From Siderastrea radians (taxonomy: Eukaryota > Cnidaria > Anthozoa > Scleractinia > Rhizangiidae), in NCBI GenBank assembly GCA_964017195.1, contig OZ024894.1, positions 30,237,120 to 30,301,119 on the forward strand: a DNA stretch of 64,000 nucleotides, read 5' to 3'. A model generated the notes under the pieces. That model had not been told where the DNA came from. It did not search any database and worked only from the letters and a program-made list of their open reading frames with translations. Shown piece by piece: positions 11,904 through 23,625 of the stretch (positions are counted from its first letter, which is position 1; each line of letters begins with the position of its first letter). A program made the translations under genes and the position numbers.

Positions 11904-12447
11904 ACCGGCTGTAACGAGTGTACCAAGCGTACCGGCTGTACCGAGTGTACCGAGTGTACCAGCTGTACCGGCTGTACCGAGTGTACCGAGCGTACCGAGC
12001 GTACCGAGTGTAACGGCTGTACCGCGTGTACCGAGTGTACCGAGTGTACCGAGCGTACCGAGTGTACCGGCTGTACCGAGTGTACCGAGTGTACCGAGTG
12101 TACCGAGTGTACCGGCTTACCGAGTGTACCGAGTGTACCGCCTGTACTGAGTGCGTACCGAGTGTACCGCCTGTACCGAGTGTACCGAGTGTACCGAGTG
12201 TACCGAGTGTACCGAGTGTACCGAGTTTACCGAATGTACCGAGTTTACTGGCTGTACCGAGTGTACTGAGTGTACCGGTTGTACCGAGTGTACCGAGTGT
12301 ACCGGCTTTACCGAGTGTACCGAGTTTACCGAGTGTACCGAGTGTACCGAGTGTACCGAGTGTACCGAGTGTACCGCCTGTACCGAGTGTACCGGTTGTA
12401 CCGAGTGTACCGAGTGTACCGGTTGTACCGAGTGTACCGGTTTTTTA
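11904..12447. repeat. 9-bp minisatellite, unit GTACCGAGT
   Basis: About 60 tandem copies of a 9-base unit with consensus GTACCGAGT. Recurrent variants include GTACCGGCT, GTACCGAGC, GTACCGCCT and GTACCGGTT, interspersed in a non-random order. Because nine is a multiple of three and the unit holds no stop codon, several frames on both strands stay open for over 100 codons (Cys-Thr-Glu, Val-Pro-Ser and Val-Tyr-Arg on +, Val-His-Ser on -). I read this as a tandem repeat, not a gene: no frame is joined to a recognisable domain. Confidence 0.9.
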
Positions 12448-13990
12448 ATGGACAGTAAAGAGGAATTTCTTTCCATCGTTTGAAAATTTCGATGGAAAAG
12501 AATTGCCTAAGTGATACCCTGGAAAAGCTAGAAACGTAATAATTGGTCATAAATGTAATTAAATCTTTAAATGTAAGAACGACTGACCACAAATTTAATA
12601 AAGCCCTCAAATGTAATAAGGATTGATCACAATAAAACCGGTGCGAGACCATTCAGGGCTTTGTATGTTGCAACCTAAATTTTGAAGTCAATGCGATATT
12701 TGATGGGGAGCGAATGCAGATCAGAAAAAAGAGGAGTGTACTGCTTGAACGTTCTACTATAGCATAGTGAGTTGCGACTACAGTAAATGATGGCGTGGAC
12801 CAAGGTCTTGTTTTCCTTTCAAATGGCGTTTTGGACCTATTAATTCCCCATTTCAAAGCACCCTCTTATGTCATGAGTAATGGACACTTAAGGCACGCAA
12901 CCAAATGTGCTATTTACAGAGGTGTTCGGAAGTGATAATCATGTTCAGGAAGATCAGAGGTAAAACTCATCAATGTTCTTATTTGTTACTTTAGAGCAAG
13001 ATCCAAAGGAAAATAGACCTATTAAGTCTTACAGAACGTTCTGATTTTCGCCTTAACACTTTCGCTGCGAAAGTCGAGTTTTGTCGACATTTACAGGGGT
13101 AGACATTGAGCCAATTGTGATGTCATCATTTTTGACGCTACCAGATTGTTTTGATAAGCAGCTAACACGGCAAGGCCAGATCCATCCACACGTGTGTCCA
13201 TTTTCAACATCAACCAAATTCTGGCAGAGCTATTCCAGAAAAACGTGTCCAATTTTGGGTGCAAAATTGGTGGTAAAATAGGCCAAGTCACCTATAGTTA
13301 ATCAATGTTCCACTTCCAGGTTTTTTGAAGGGCTGAGGCCAAAACGTTTCCAGTGGCATGGATAGGAAGGAGATAAAAGGTAGAAGATAAAGAGAAAATG
13401 GTGGGAGAGAAAAAGGGAAGAAAAGAAGCGAGAAAAAATTGGGAATGAATCATCAAAAAAAAAACAATTAAATCTTCAAATGTAAGAACAACTGACCACA
13501 AATTTAATAAAGCCCTCAAATGTAATATGGATTGATCACAATAAAACCGGTGCGAGACCATTAAGCGCTTTGCATGTTGTAAGCTAAATTTTGAAGTTCA
13601 AATTTTGGCTTATGCGTGTGCGTGCAAGCAAATTATTGTACAATTTACAACAAAAACTGGTTGAAAATCTAATTTAATTGTAAAGAAATGTTTTGTAGCA
13701 AAGTTTAGTGGCATTTGGCAACCTAGCACTCAAAAAACCGCTTTAACCGTAAAAAAAATGCGGTTTCTTTTTAAAAAGTAAGCAGTGAAAGGGTTAAAGG
13801 ATGATGGAGTTGGCATGACTCTGCTGAACTGGTAGACTATTCCAAATAATACTGGCGTAGTGAGAAAATGAATTGTTAAGTGCTTTAGACTCAGAACGTG
13901 TGTGTTCAAATCTCAAATTGTCTTTTAAATTATGGCTGGTTATATGTTCCGTAAAAAGACTCCTAATGCTATCTGGGTTTAAGTTTTGGT
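12448..13990. other. Spacer with a direct repeat pair
   Basis: About 130 bp at 12556-12690 recur at 13467-13600 in direct orientation with high identity, including AAAACCGGTGCGAGACCATT. The segment between them holds no gene that I recognise. The last 8 bases, 13983-13990, are the left target duplication of the transposon that follows. Confidence 0.6.
13983..13990. repeat. Target site duplication, left (GTTTTGGT)
   Basis: Eight bases immediately outside the left inverted repeat, identical to 23779-23786 outside the right one. This fixes both borders of the element. Confidence 0.88.
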
Positions 13991-14143
13991 TAGCCTGTGA
14001 ACAGGCTCCGCGGTGGGGAAAAAGGGCGAATGATAATCTTGGCGAGCGAAGCGAGCACGGCGAGCGGAGCGAGCCGAGCGTAGACTGGGAAAGAGGACGG
14101 GGCGGCGGAGCCTGTAGACAAAGGTTTCATGCGGCCGTTCCAC
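13991..14143. repeat. Left terminal inverted repeat, 153 bp
   Basis: It begins TAGCCTGTGAACAGGCT, whose AGCCTGT and ACAGGCT words form a near-palindrome at the very tip. The middle is a GC-rich run of GCGAGC-type repeats. A second AGCCTGT word lies at about 14110-14116 near the inner border. These repeated words are candidate transposase-binding sites (inference). Confidence 0.93.
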
Positions 14144-14279
14144 CCCCTGGTAACTGATCTGTCAGCGATCTGTCATCAAGATGTAATTATCTTCGGTTGA
14201 ATGCACGCGAATGTAAATAAATCGCACGTGAATATGACAGCTCGCGGAAAATCGAGCGCTTTTCTGCAGCGTTCGTCAA

Positions 14280-14315
14280 ATGGAGCGAGATGGAGCTTTA
14301 TTGTCGCTTTTGTAA
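14280..14315 (+). other. Overlapping upstream ATG frame (11 codons)
   Basis: An ATG 10 bases before the chosen transposase start opens a different frame that stops after 11 codons at 14313-14315. If the transcript includes it, it could lower translation of the transposase. This is inferred from position only; the mRNA 5' end is unknown. Confidence 0.4.
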
Positions 14316-17300
14316 AAAGTCGTTAAATTCTGGCTCAAAAAGAGTAAACTCGGTACCGGTCTTTGGCGTATCCAAAAATAAAGAGTTGCTTGTTCTCCCT
14401 GGCCAAGATAGCGTTATAGTTGCTAAATCGTTGGAAAACCTCGGATTTCCACTCGAGCAAGGAGAGGATTTTTCGGAGCTGAGCTGCATGCCATGCGCTC
14501 GACAAGCTGTTCGTCTTGAACATTCAGTTTCCGTTCTTACAAGCCGCTGCAATGAGCCGAGTCCGAGCATGAAAGGTGATGTAGTTGGTGGTGTATCCCC
14601 GGAACGTGATAATTCAAGCACGAAAAGATCAACAGCGCTTCGTTCGCCGGCAGGAATAACACCTTCGGCGAAGCGAAATAAGGATGAAGGTCTCAATTTG
14701 GAAGAAGCGCCTCACTCGAGCAGCGAGCAAAGCACATCAAAACCCAAAACATCTCGCAGATCGCTAAGCTTCAACCAGAAAGCAAGCAAAGAAAAGGCGG
14801 AAAATCCCCCAACACTGGAGGAAAAAATGGAAGCCTTGATGAATATACCACAGAAACAAAAAGAAACAGTGGTCAAGGTTAGCTTGTCTGACTTATTAAT
14901 AGATTTCATGCTAGTTTCGCTGAAATCCTTTAGTTTTTTTTTTTGTAGTTTTATACTACTACATGTATACCAGAAATCAGTTGACATTTCGATTTCTTGT
15001 TGTTTTAGATCTTCCTTGCCTATCCAAACACTGGGAAGGTTGAAGAACACGACTGCAAAGATCCGATTGAAAAGAAAGCTGTTAAGAACATTGCGAAGAG
15101 AAATTTTTCTGCTGCTGCAACGGCACTGTGCAGGATGGAGGGCTTGAAATCGCACATTTTTGTCGAGAACACTAAGGGGACAATGGTGGAAGTGGCTAGT
15201 TTTTCAAAGAATTCAGACTGTATGCTGAAAGTGTCGTCCTCAAGTTCTGTGTCTGACTTTCGTAACGCGCAGTTTTATCAACAACTGTGTGAGATGTGCC
15301 CGCATTTGGTTTGGGTCCTAACTGCTATTTGCAAGTCGGGAAAGCCAGCTGCTGTTGAAAAAATTATTTTGAGCGAACAGATCAAAGGCGAGGTGGATCC
15401 TAAACTAAGAAATGCTATCTGTGCCGCGGCAGCAATTTGTCTTCACCAATACAATCAGAAGCTGAGTGCATATCACTACAGAAATGGTCTGATGTTGCTC
15501 CACGGAGGTGTGAAAGCTGCGAGTTTGGACAAATGTGACCATTTGGGGCTGACCGTTTCCCAGAAATCGTGTATCCGTATGCAAAGTAAATTGGGTGACA
15601 ACTTTAACGAGAACGTGTTGAGTTGGACTGAGCAAACAAAGGAAAGAGAGTTGATGATTCGTTTTTTGGAAGAAGCAAAGGGGAAGCTGCTGGTCATGGA
15701 GGGAGACAATGTAACAGAAATGACAATCGACCTTTCCAGTGACGAATGTAGAGCATTTAGGTACTACAAGGAGGTGATTCAACAAAAATGTGCGCGTTTG
15801 TTGCGAGAGATCAGCGAACATGACCTTCGACATGTCACTGTGGAAGTGCTCCAGAAGGCTATAGATCACCTACGGGGAAACTTCACTCACTTCAAGTAAG
15901 AACTCGTTTGATTCATACACCTCTAAAGCAGATTATTGTTCAGTTTTCCAAGCCAAAATAGCTGTTTATGGAAAACAACATGCAGTCCCGTTATAACTTT
16001 CATTGAAAGTGCATTTTTATACAACTGTTTCATAGTGACTGCTGTAAATATGCTAGTTGCAGGTCCAAAGATTCTCCTTTTTAAGAATGCATTAATTATA
16101 ATTTACTCCCTTACTGTAATTTGTTTTTGTATTTTGTCATGTTGATGAATTTTTGATTTTTTAGAGTTGAGCTAAGTACAAAATTATCATTTGGTTTGTT
16201 CACGACAATTATTTGTATATAGTATGTCTATTACACTCGGTGGTGTCAAGGAATTATTTGAGATTATTAGATCATTCTACCACTTGCAAATTGGCATATA
16301 CCCAAACAGCAATTGCTTGTTTTCCTCAAAATACTGATTTCTGCTCTCTTAGCCTGTATAATTGCATCAGTTTTTGCGCGTCTGGCAGACATTTTTTTGT
16401 TTCGATTAGATCTGTGTATCAGAATAGTCCACCTCCTTCTTCCGGACTCAGTTGCCATCTAAATTGTGTATTTAAAAAAAACATGATGCCACTTGCCTTA
16501 GAAATATGCAATTTTTTTTTCATGTCAGTTATCTACATTATGTTGGCTAGCATAAACTAATCAATAATAATACTTATTTTAACTTATTTTAATATTTTAG
16601 AATTGTAGCAGACAATGTCGACTTCACTGTGCAAGCACGTCATCAGACAAAGACATCCCAAAACAAGTCCCTCCATTGGACGCATGCATTCGCAGTGAAG
16701 AACAGGGTCAATCCTGATAGCACTCTATGCTACGACAAACCACAGATGAGGGTAACCAATCTCGAGATGCGCCACATATTACCATCCGAAAATGATCAAG
16801 AGGAAATTTATAGTGATTTGGTTCCCCTTGTATACAGGGAGATTGTTAAATACATGCCATGTTATGCACCTTTCAAGTCAGGTGTGCAGCACCATATACC
16901 ACATCCACATTCCAAGGAGATGTCCCAAAAATCAGATCAGGTATTGTTCAGTTGAGTCACTGAAAATTTCCATGCTGTTGTTTGACTTAGTAAGGAATCT
17001 TACAAATAAGAGAAAAATATAATAGTTACTGATAAAATTTGTTAGGCATTTAATATATGTGATAGGAATTAACACACTCAGATTGCACTAATAGAACTCT
17101 AAACCAGAGATAGCAGGTTCTCAGCTACAATATATGCCATCTTTGTACCTTCTGTTTGCAAATTGCAGTGCCTGCTGGGATTGCAATTCCTGAATTCTAA
17201 CAAGTCAGGGGAAATGGCAGACATCCTGAAAGATTTCCAAGAAATATATGTCGCAAAAGATGATCAAGAGATTTTACATCCAACAATAATGCATGGAGAT

Positions 17301-20300
17301 CAGTTAACCGAGGAACGTGCCCGAAATGTTCAGTGGACGTATCGTTTGGGGAATACCTCACTGGAACGCCTTGAGGGCATTGAACCTACATTTTCAGAGT
17401 TTCACCTAAAGATGTGTCTCTATGAGGTTGTATTGTATTGTCCACTGAAACTAAAATTGTTTAGCAATTGCCATTGAACTCATTGTCAAATATTTCAATA
17501 CCAATCACCATTTGCCAAATGATGCAAATTTAGATTAAAGGTTTTAATTTGTGATGTCAAGCCTGTCAAACTGACTTACAAGCATTGTACTGTCCACAAA
17601 AAAAAATTGTGTTTCACATATTTCTGGCAAACATCCCTGGGGAGAGGGGGCACTCTCTTATATGGCTTATGCGGGGAAGTGCCGCTGGACAGTGTATAGT
17701 TTTGGCCCCTCTGTCCTAAACAGGGTATATGCTTAATTTTTATGCATCTGTCCTAAACAGGGTGTTTACTTCGTCATTTATCCTAAACAGGGACCTAAAA
17801 CAGAGGGGTTGTCCTACACAGGGTCAGGGTTTCAAACCCTCAGCAGCAGCCCTATACCCAAACATGGGTCGTCATCCCTATCTGTTATGTAAATTTCAAT
17901 GTATCATACAATTGCACAATATATATATATGAATGGTATTGTTTCCATTTATTAAACAGGTTAACAACAAAATATTTGTAAATGAAAAATCAGCTGGTGA
18001 AAAAGGTAGCTCCTTTGCTGAGATGAACCGATCTTCCAGTTCCAATGCTAAGCAGGGACCTACCAAACAGTACAATGCCTTCAAAGATTTCCATGATAGT
18101 GAGACTACAGCACACATTTTGGTTGCTTGGATGAAGTTTTCTGGAATGAATGGATTAGAAGGTCTGAGTAACTTCATTTGCTTACCTGATAATTATTTAG
18201 ACTGTATAATTCAAATAGTAAAAACAGTGTCAGTGGTCAATGTGTTGTTCCAGAAAATATGCATACTCCCCCCCCCCCCCCCCCAGGGGTTTTTTTTTTT
18301 TTTTTTTTGGTTTGAGTCCCTCACCCTTCTGGAAATTCCAGTTTAGGCTTGTACATTCCTTTAACCTTTTGGCCTTTAAGACCCCCTCCTCCTTGGAATT
18401 TCCAATGACCCTCCATGGTGTTAATGATATGTTAAAGATATCAGTACACTTTTAACTGCAGTGTGATCATTAAGAAAAATGGTAAGAGGGAATGGAGGAC
18501 AAACTAAATAAAATTCGGCCTGCTCACAGGTACTTTTCCTTAGCTCAGTACTTAGGTGAAGAATAGAACTAAAATTGTAGTAATGGAACCTTTGTTTCAT
18601 TTATTTAAGATTCTCCGCAGCTTCGGGCCATACCTGATGATTCAATCTTGTTGCTCTGGAGTGAAAACAAAAAACAACGCTGGCTTTCCAATGAAATTAA
18701 AGCTTTCTTACAGCAGTTTGTGTTTCAATGCACTTCTGAGAAACTGCAGACACTCAATGAGGAAGTCAATGAACTTGATGAGCTTGAACGGAATGGATTC
18801 CCATGTAGGCAATGTGGACAGAAGTTTAAATACCATTCTACAAGAGTCAAGTATGCAGCTAATCTTCATATTTTGAGATTTTTTTGAACAAGGGACATGA
18901 CAATTTACATTTACAGTTGGGTGGATTGTAGAAGAACAATTATTACATTACACTAATATTGTGAAATTAGTAGAATAGCTAGACTATAATTACATATTAT
19001 GTAAAAACATAGGTAGCTTGTGAACAGGCTACATGGTGGGGAAAAGCGTGGCTATTAAACCAAACTTACGATATAAATTACAATACTTAACACCATACTT
19101 ATTCCTTTGCAGGATAACAATAACTAATTATACAAGTACTTTAACTTTGCTTTTGGCATTATACAGTCACACCTGTATTAAGCAGTCACCCTTGGGTAAT
19201 GGCTAACTGACCACTTACCACCGGTCAACTATTTATACAGGTTCAAGGTGCAAATGAAATACGAACATGGCATTCTTGAATAAACTTTGTCATTATACCT
19301 TTATATATACTGTATAAATTGTCCAAAAATGTCATTTAAAAGAAAATTCATAATAATTTCATTTCACTTCTTTTTATAAGTCATGAAAGACAAATGCACA
19401 ATTGTGTCCCAGAAGAACCTGCTGTGAGCATCACTGGAGAAATGGACCAGTTTGGATATTACAGATGCAGGCGAAACTGTGGGAAAACATACAAAACAAA
19501 ACAAGGGAGGAACAGGTACCCATATGAAATATCTTCAGCTCTGACCGAGTGTTTTTTCGATAATATTACAGTCAAACCCCTTTTAAGCAGCCACCCCCTA
19601 TTTGGCAGCCAGTCTCCAAAGTCACGATGATGGTTCTTCTATTGTTTTTATCTCTATTTAGTGGCCAACCCCTATTAACAGCCACTAACCAGTTCCCTGA
19701 GGGTGGCTGCTTAATAGGGGTTCAACTGTGTTATTATTGGGTCATTTTAAGGGATTGTGGTCAATCTTTCTTTCATATGGTGAAACAGTGAGTCATGACA
19801 TTTCAAAAACAGGAATGTTATCACAAGTTGTCAGATTTATAATTTAGGCACAAATTGTGTATTTTAAGATATTCATTTTATTCATTTCAATCAAAAGTCA
19901 AGAAAATATACTGTTAATCCTTTCATCCCTAACAGTGATCATCATCAAATTCCATCTTGTTATAAGAAATATATGCTATAAAAAATGTATGGAAACATGA
20001 AAGAAGAATTTGTATATTGATATTAGGAGTTAAAGGGTTAAATGGGTCATTTTGTTGTCACAGACATGAGAGAGAAAAGCACCCAGACTTTTCTGCTTCA
20101 AGTATGGAAGAGACCACACCTGAAAATCATCAGGGAGAAGAAAAGTCTTCAGAGGAGCAGGACTGGAAGAGAAATTACCACACAGCTCGTCTGACATTTG
20201 GCCTGTTAATTATGCTGTTAACTGATGCTGTGAGAGAAGGGGATCCAAGAAGACTGCTTAACTCTATTAAGATAGCACTGTTATTTCTTTACACATATGG

Positions 20301-20820
20301 CAGAGTCAAATATGCTTATGTTGTACTTTTATTTTTAGCCAAATTGCATGCAATACTCCCAACTGGCATGGCATTTGAGCTTATTCACAACAGATTTTTC
20401 AATGCAACTGGGAAAGCTGGGGGTAACATACCCCTTGACCTAAGAATGGAACACCTCAATAAGTTACTAAAAACTGCCTTAAAGCAGCTTGGTGCAAATG
20501 TGACTGAAGTGGGTGCACAGAGAATTGCCAGGGGATTAACAGGGCTAGAACGTCTCATCGGCAATGTGGACAGTGACTGCAACCTTAACGATAAGAGTGG
20601 ATACCACAGTGCCAGACATTTAAGGGAGTCAGTTTTACTCATTACACAGGATCTTTTTGATGAGAAAGTATTTGATTTTCAGCCTGGTAGGAGTTACCAG
20701 TGCTTTAAAAAATTTAAAGCTGATCTGCTCCATAAGCTTGATCATAGGGAATTTTTTAAGTGGGGAAGACGCCTATTCAAAGTGTGGGAACCAATGTATT
20801 ATCAACTACCGGACAACTAG
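14290..20820 (+). CDS. DUF6589-type transposase, 8 exons
   Basis: Proposed exons: 14290-14877, 15009-15895, 16601-16940, 17169-17426, 17960-18161, 18610-18850, 19381-19515, 20064-20820. All introns are GT-AG and the phases fit, giving 1,135 aa. Residues 1-80 hold a four-Cys finger (C5, C8, C66, C69) resembling a ZAD. A DNVDF block (D496) and an HGDQLTEER block (D649) match the two conserved Asp regions of DUF6589 proteins. Two C2H2 fingers follow (C824/C827/H840/H845 and C868/C872/H885/H890). The C-terminal part carries GDPRRLL, HNRFFN and IPLDLRMEHLN (E1013), the probable third acidic position. The catalytic role of these acids is inference from family pattern. The start ATG at 14290 is preceded by another ATG at 14280 that opens an 11-codon overlapping frame. 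An AATAAA lies at 20980. The protein presumably acts in the nucleus on the 153-bp inverted repeats. Confidence 0.82.
17635..17880. repeat. Intronic TCCTAAACAGGG repeat cluster
   Basis: In intron 4 of the transposase gene, TCCTAAACAGGG and close variants recur about four times between 17715 and 17825, with matching CCCTGT/ACAGGG words around them. It looks like an inserted simple or foldback repeat; no coding content. Confidence 0.5.
19014..19050. repeat. Internal remnant of the transposon's own terminus
   Basis: TAGCTTGTGAACAGGCT followed by a GGTGGGGAAAAGCG-like stretch lies inside intron 6 of the transposase gene. It matches the first about 37 bases of the element's terminal repeat with a few changes. 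It may mark a nested, truncated relative or an internal binding site. Confidence 0.6.
19566..19730. mobile_element. Small MITE in transposase intron 7
   Basis: Ends CAGTCAAACCCCTTTTAAGC and the complement of GCTTAATAGGGGTTCAACTG are mirrored; GCAGCCACC/GGTGGCTGC words extend the pairing. It is about 165 bp and non-coding. A diverged half-copy of the same type begins near 19164 in intron 6 (CAGTCACACCTGTATTAAGC). Confidence 0.65.
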
Positions 20821-20979
20821 TGTTTTTGAGACAAAACTTGTTAATTGCTGTAAAGAACTTGTCCTGATGACTTTTAGGAGAAGTGAATGTCAAAAAGTGT
20901 TACCAGTAACATGAGTGTAACAACATAAATTGTATACCAGCCAGTAAAATGAGAGATTATATCATTCAGTGTGTTAAGA

Positions 20980-20985
20980 AATAAA
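20980..20985 (+). terminator. Candidate poly(A) signal AATAAA for the transposase
   Basis: AATAAA about 160 bases after the transposase stop codon and before the convergent helicase 3' end. Position is suitable; usage is not shown by sequence alone. Confidence 0.45.
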
Positions 20986-21368
20986 TTATTTGTAATTTTA
21001 ACTTTCTAGTAGTCTTGAAAAAATGCCACAAATTTTAAAGCAGATAAAAATGTTTGGGTCTGATATTGAAATGTACAAGCTCATGCAATTTGTGTGTGGC
21101 ATAAAAACAACTCTTACAATGTGTAGAAAATAGTTGTAATTTCATTCCCAAAATACAGACAGCATCTGTAAAGAATTTAAAGTTGAAATGTGGAAATTGT
21201 GGTTTTCAGTTTAAAAATCCTGTGTACAAAGTTGTCTTTGGCGATGCTTTGGTGTTTTGTGGAAAAAAGCACCTAACAGTAAAATTGAAAGCCACACACA
21301 CAAAAAAACCAAAAAATAAACACAGACTTACAATCAGGAACAAAACTGCTTTCTAGAAGACATCCCCT

Positions 21369-23478
21369 TTAAAAATCTAAATTGTGTTGTAGAACTTCTA
21401 GTTCATCCACTGAATCGTCAACAGTATCAGTTGACATTGCACTTGAGAGCAAATAGATCTCCATTTCTGTGTAATGTTTCTTCAGTAAATGAAGTTCATC
21501 CATTTCATTTTCAAAGTCATCAATGTCATCAAAAAGTTCTTGGAAAATTTCAAGAACATCAATGGCATGAATTGAGGAGTAAATTGCAAGATTATCTGTT
21601 AAGTATTTGCCACTAAAAATGTGTTCAGCATGGTCAACAATGTCAGTTACCAGTCTTTGCGAAAAACCATGAAGAGTTTCTTCGTGGAACAAGGAAACTA
21701 CTCCTGATGAATATTTGTCTTTCAGTTCGTTCAAAGACAAACGTAAGTCTTCTTTATCCGTTTCAGTTAAGCTTCGTGTAGTGTGGCTGGGAGAATGCAC
21801 GTTGTCTTGAGGAAGTGATGAGTGGTCAACATCAGCCATGGCACAGGCATCACCGTTACACTTGCAGTTTTTTTTACACACAGTGCAGCAGAAATGGCCT
21901 GGTTCAATAGACGTTGGCATTTCTTGAAAATGCTGGTAAAGGGCAATTCTCATACAGCTTTCACTTTTCACCACATCTTTGACATCTTTGTCGCACTGTG
22001 ATAGCTGTCGATTTGTCGCATACACAATACTAAACGCCTGCTGGCCACTTCGTCCAGCTCTACCAGATTGCTGTATTATTTCAGTTACACTGTGTGGTGG
22101 GCCAAAGTGAACCACATATTGCACTTTTTGGAAATTAATACCCATTCCTAGAGCACATGTGGCCACGACAACCCTTTGAATGCCATTTTCCTTAAAGTCC
22201 TCCTCTGTTCTTTTTTTCTGTGTGTCCCATGTTTTTGCATGGTAAACTCCCAGTAATGGCAATTTTTTACCATCCTTCTCTACAAATGCATCTCCCCGTA
22301 AGTTCATCAGCAAAAAGCTGACCACATTTGCAATGTCACTAAAAGTTTTACAAAAAATAATTGTTTGTGGTGTCTCCTCCTTATGTTTTTCAATCATACA
22401 GGCAATCCACTTAAGACTCTTCAGGGCATCTCCTTCCACTGCTATCCTTTCAAATTCCAGGCAAATATTTTCCTTGTTAGGAGCTACATCAACAATGACA
22501 GGGTTGACCATCCCACATGCCTTCCACAAGGAAGACCGGTCCTTCACTTTAACAGAGGCAGTGAGAGCCAGCACAGGGACACCAGGAAGAAATGAACGCA
22601 AGTCCTTCACCCTGGCAAAGGCTTCCCTAAATGGTTGCTTCTTCTTTCCCCTGTTGTTAACGGAAACTTCACCCCTACAAAAAGACAGTAAGGCCAATCA
22701 AATTTATGTGCAATGTTTATGAAGGTGTAACAAAAATGGAACTTTGTTTATAAGATTTCCAAAAGCATGAAACCTCAAAAACTCCAGTGAAACGGTTACT
22801 AATAAAATATAGCGATAACAATCAATTGAAAACAGTCGTCTTGCAAAAACTGTCATCTGAATGACCTATTCTCATGCAGAATGTAGAAGTTTGAACAAGG
22901 CTTTTCGAGCAAGTTACACATGACGTTAAGTCAAACATATGAAATAAGGTACGTATCAACAATCATAGTAAAAGTGTATGTTACCAAGCAGAAACGGCGT
23001 GTGCTTCATCCACGACTAAACAAACAATTTTCTTTCCAAGTTGGCCTTTCAGCTCTTTAGCCCAAACTGAAGAACACCAACTCTCTGGGCTGCCATACAT
23101 AACGTCAACATGAAATGCACTGGAGCGCAATTCTTTTTCTGCTTCTTCGTCACCTAAGCCGATGGCAAATGCTCTCAGTCCAAGACGATTCAATTCTTGT
23201 ACTTGATCTTGCATGATAGAAACCAATGGCGTTACAACGAGGACGGTCGCTCTGTCCAATTTCCACAGCACTTTCATGACGCGTGGAAGCATTTGGAAAA
23301 TCAAACTTTTTCCAAATCCAGTAGGAAGAATCCCAAAAACATCTTTTCGTTCGGCCACAGATCGCAAGCAGCTCTTCTGTTCTTCTTTTAGCCCTGCAAT
23401 ATGTTTAAATTCCCGCAGAGAATCGCTTAAGGCTTCTTCGAAGAGCTCATTCGAAAATCTTTCGCTTGAAGACGTCAT
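21369..23478 (-). CDS. RecQ-type ATP-dependent DNA helicase, 2 exons
   Basis: Exon 1 is 23478-22985 and exon 2 is 22674-21369, joined within a Trp codon; the result is 599 aa. Visible SF2 motifs: Gln at 34 (LKEEQ), Walker A PTGFGKS at 52-58, DEAH at 157-160 followed by AVSAW, LTAS at 202-205, IIFCKT near 270, VVVATCALGMGINF near 333-346 and QQSGRAGRSG at 366-375. A RecQ zinc-binding cluster follows (C405, C427, C428, C431, C435, C437). About 160 residues after it match no domain I know; no winged-helix or HRDC region was recognised. The ATG at 23478 is preferred because upstream in-frame sequence lacks another ATG. Gene and transposase converge inside one element, so the helicase probably assists excision, strand displacement or repair during transposition (inference). 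It is not the host RecQ repair gene. Confidence 0.88.
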
Positions 23479-23625
23479 GTTCACTACTTTGAGACAAAAC
23501 AAGACAGGCAAGATATGCAAATCCGTCGGCAAAATGGGTTTGTCAATCAAACTAGTTGACCTTGTCAACAATCAGTGATCTGACCAATAGGAGATTGCAC
23601 TAGAATCTAGTGCACAGCGGGTACC

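Noticed and set aside
11829..12652. Cys-rich or collagen-like repeat proteins in the 9-bp repeat region
   Set aside because: All long frames are a by-product of a stop-free 9-bp unit; none connects to a recognisable domain or clear start.
21369..23478. Host RecQ/BLM/WRN repair gene
   Set aside because: It lies between the terminal repeats of the transposon, has only one intron, and lacks recognisable winged-helix and HRDC regions.
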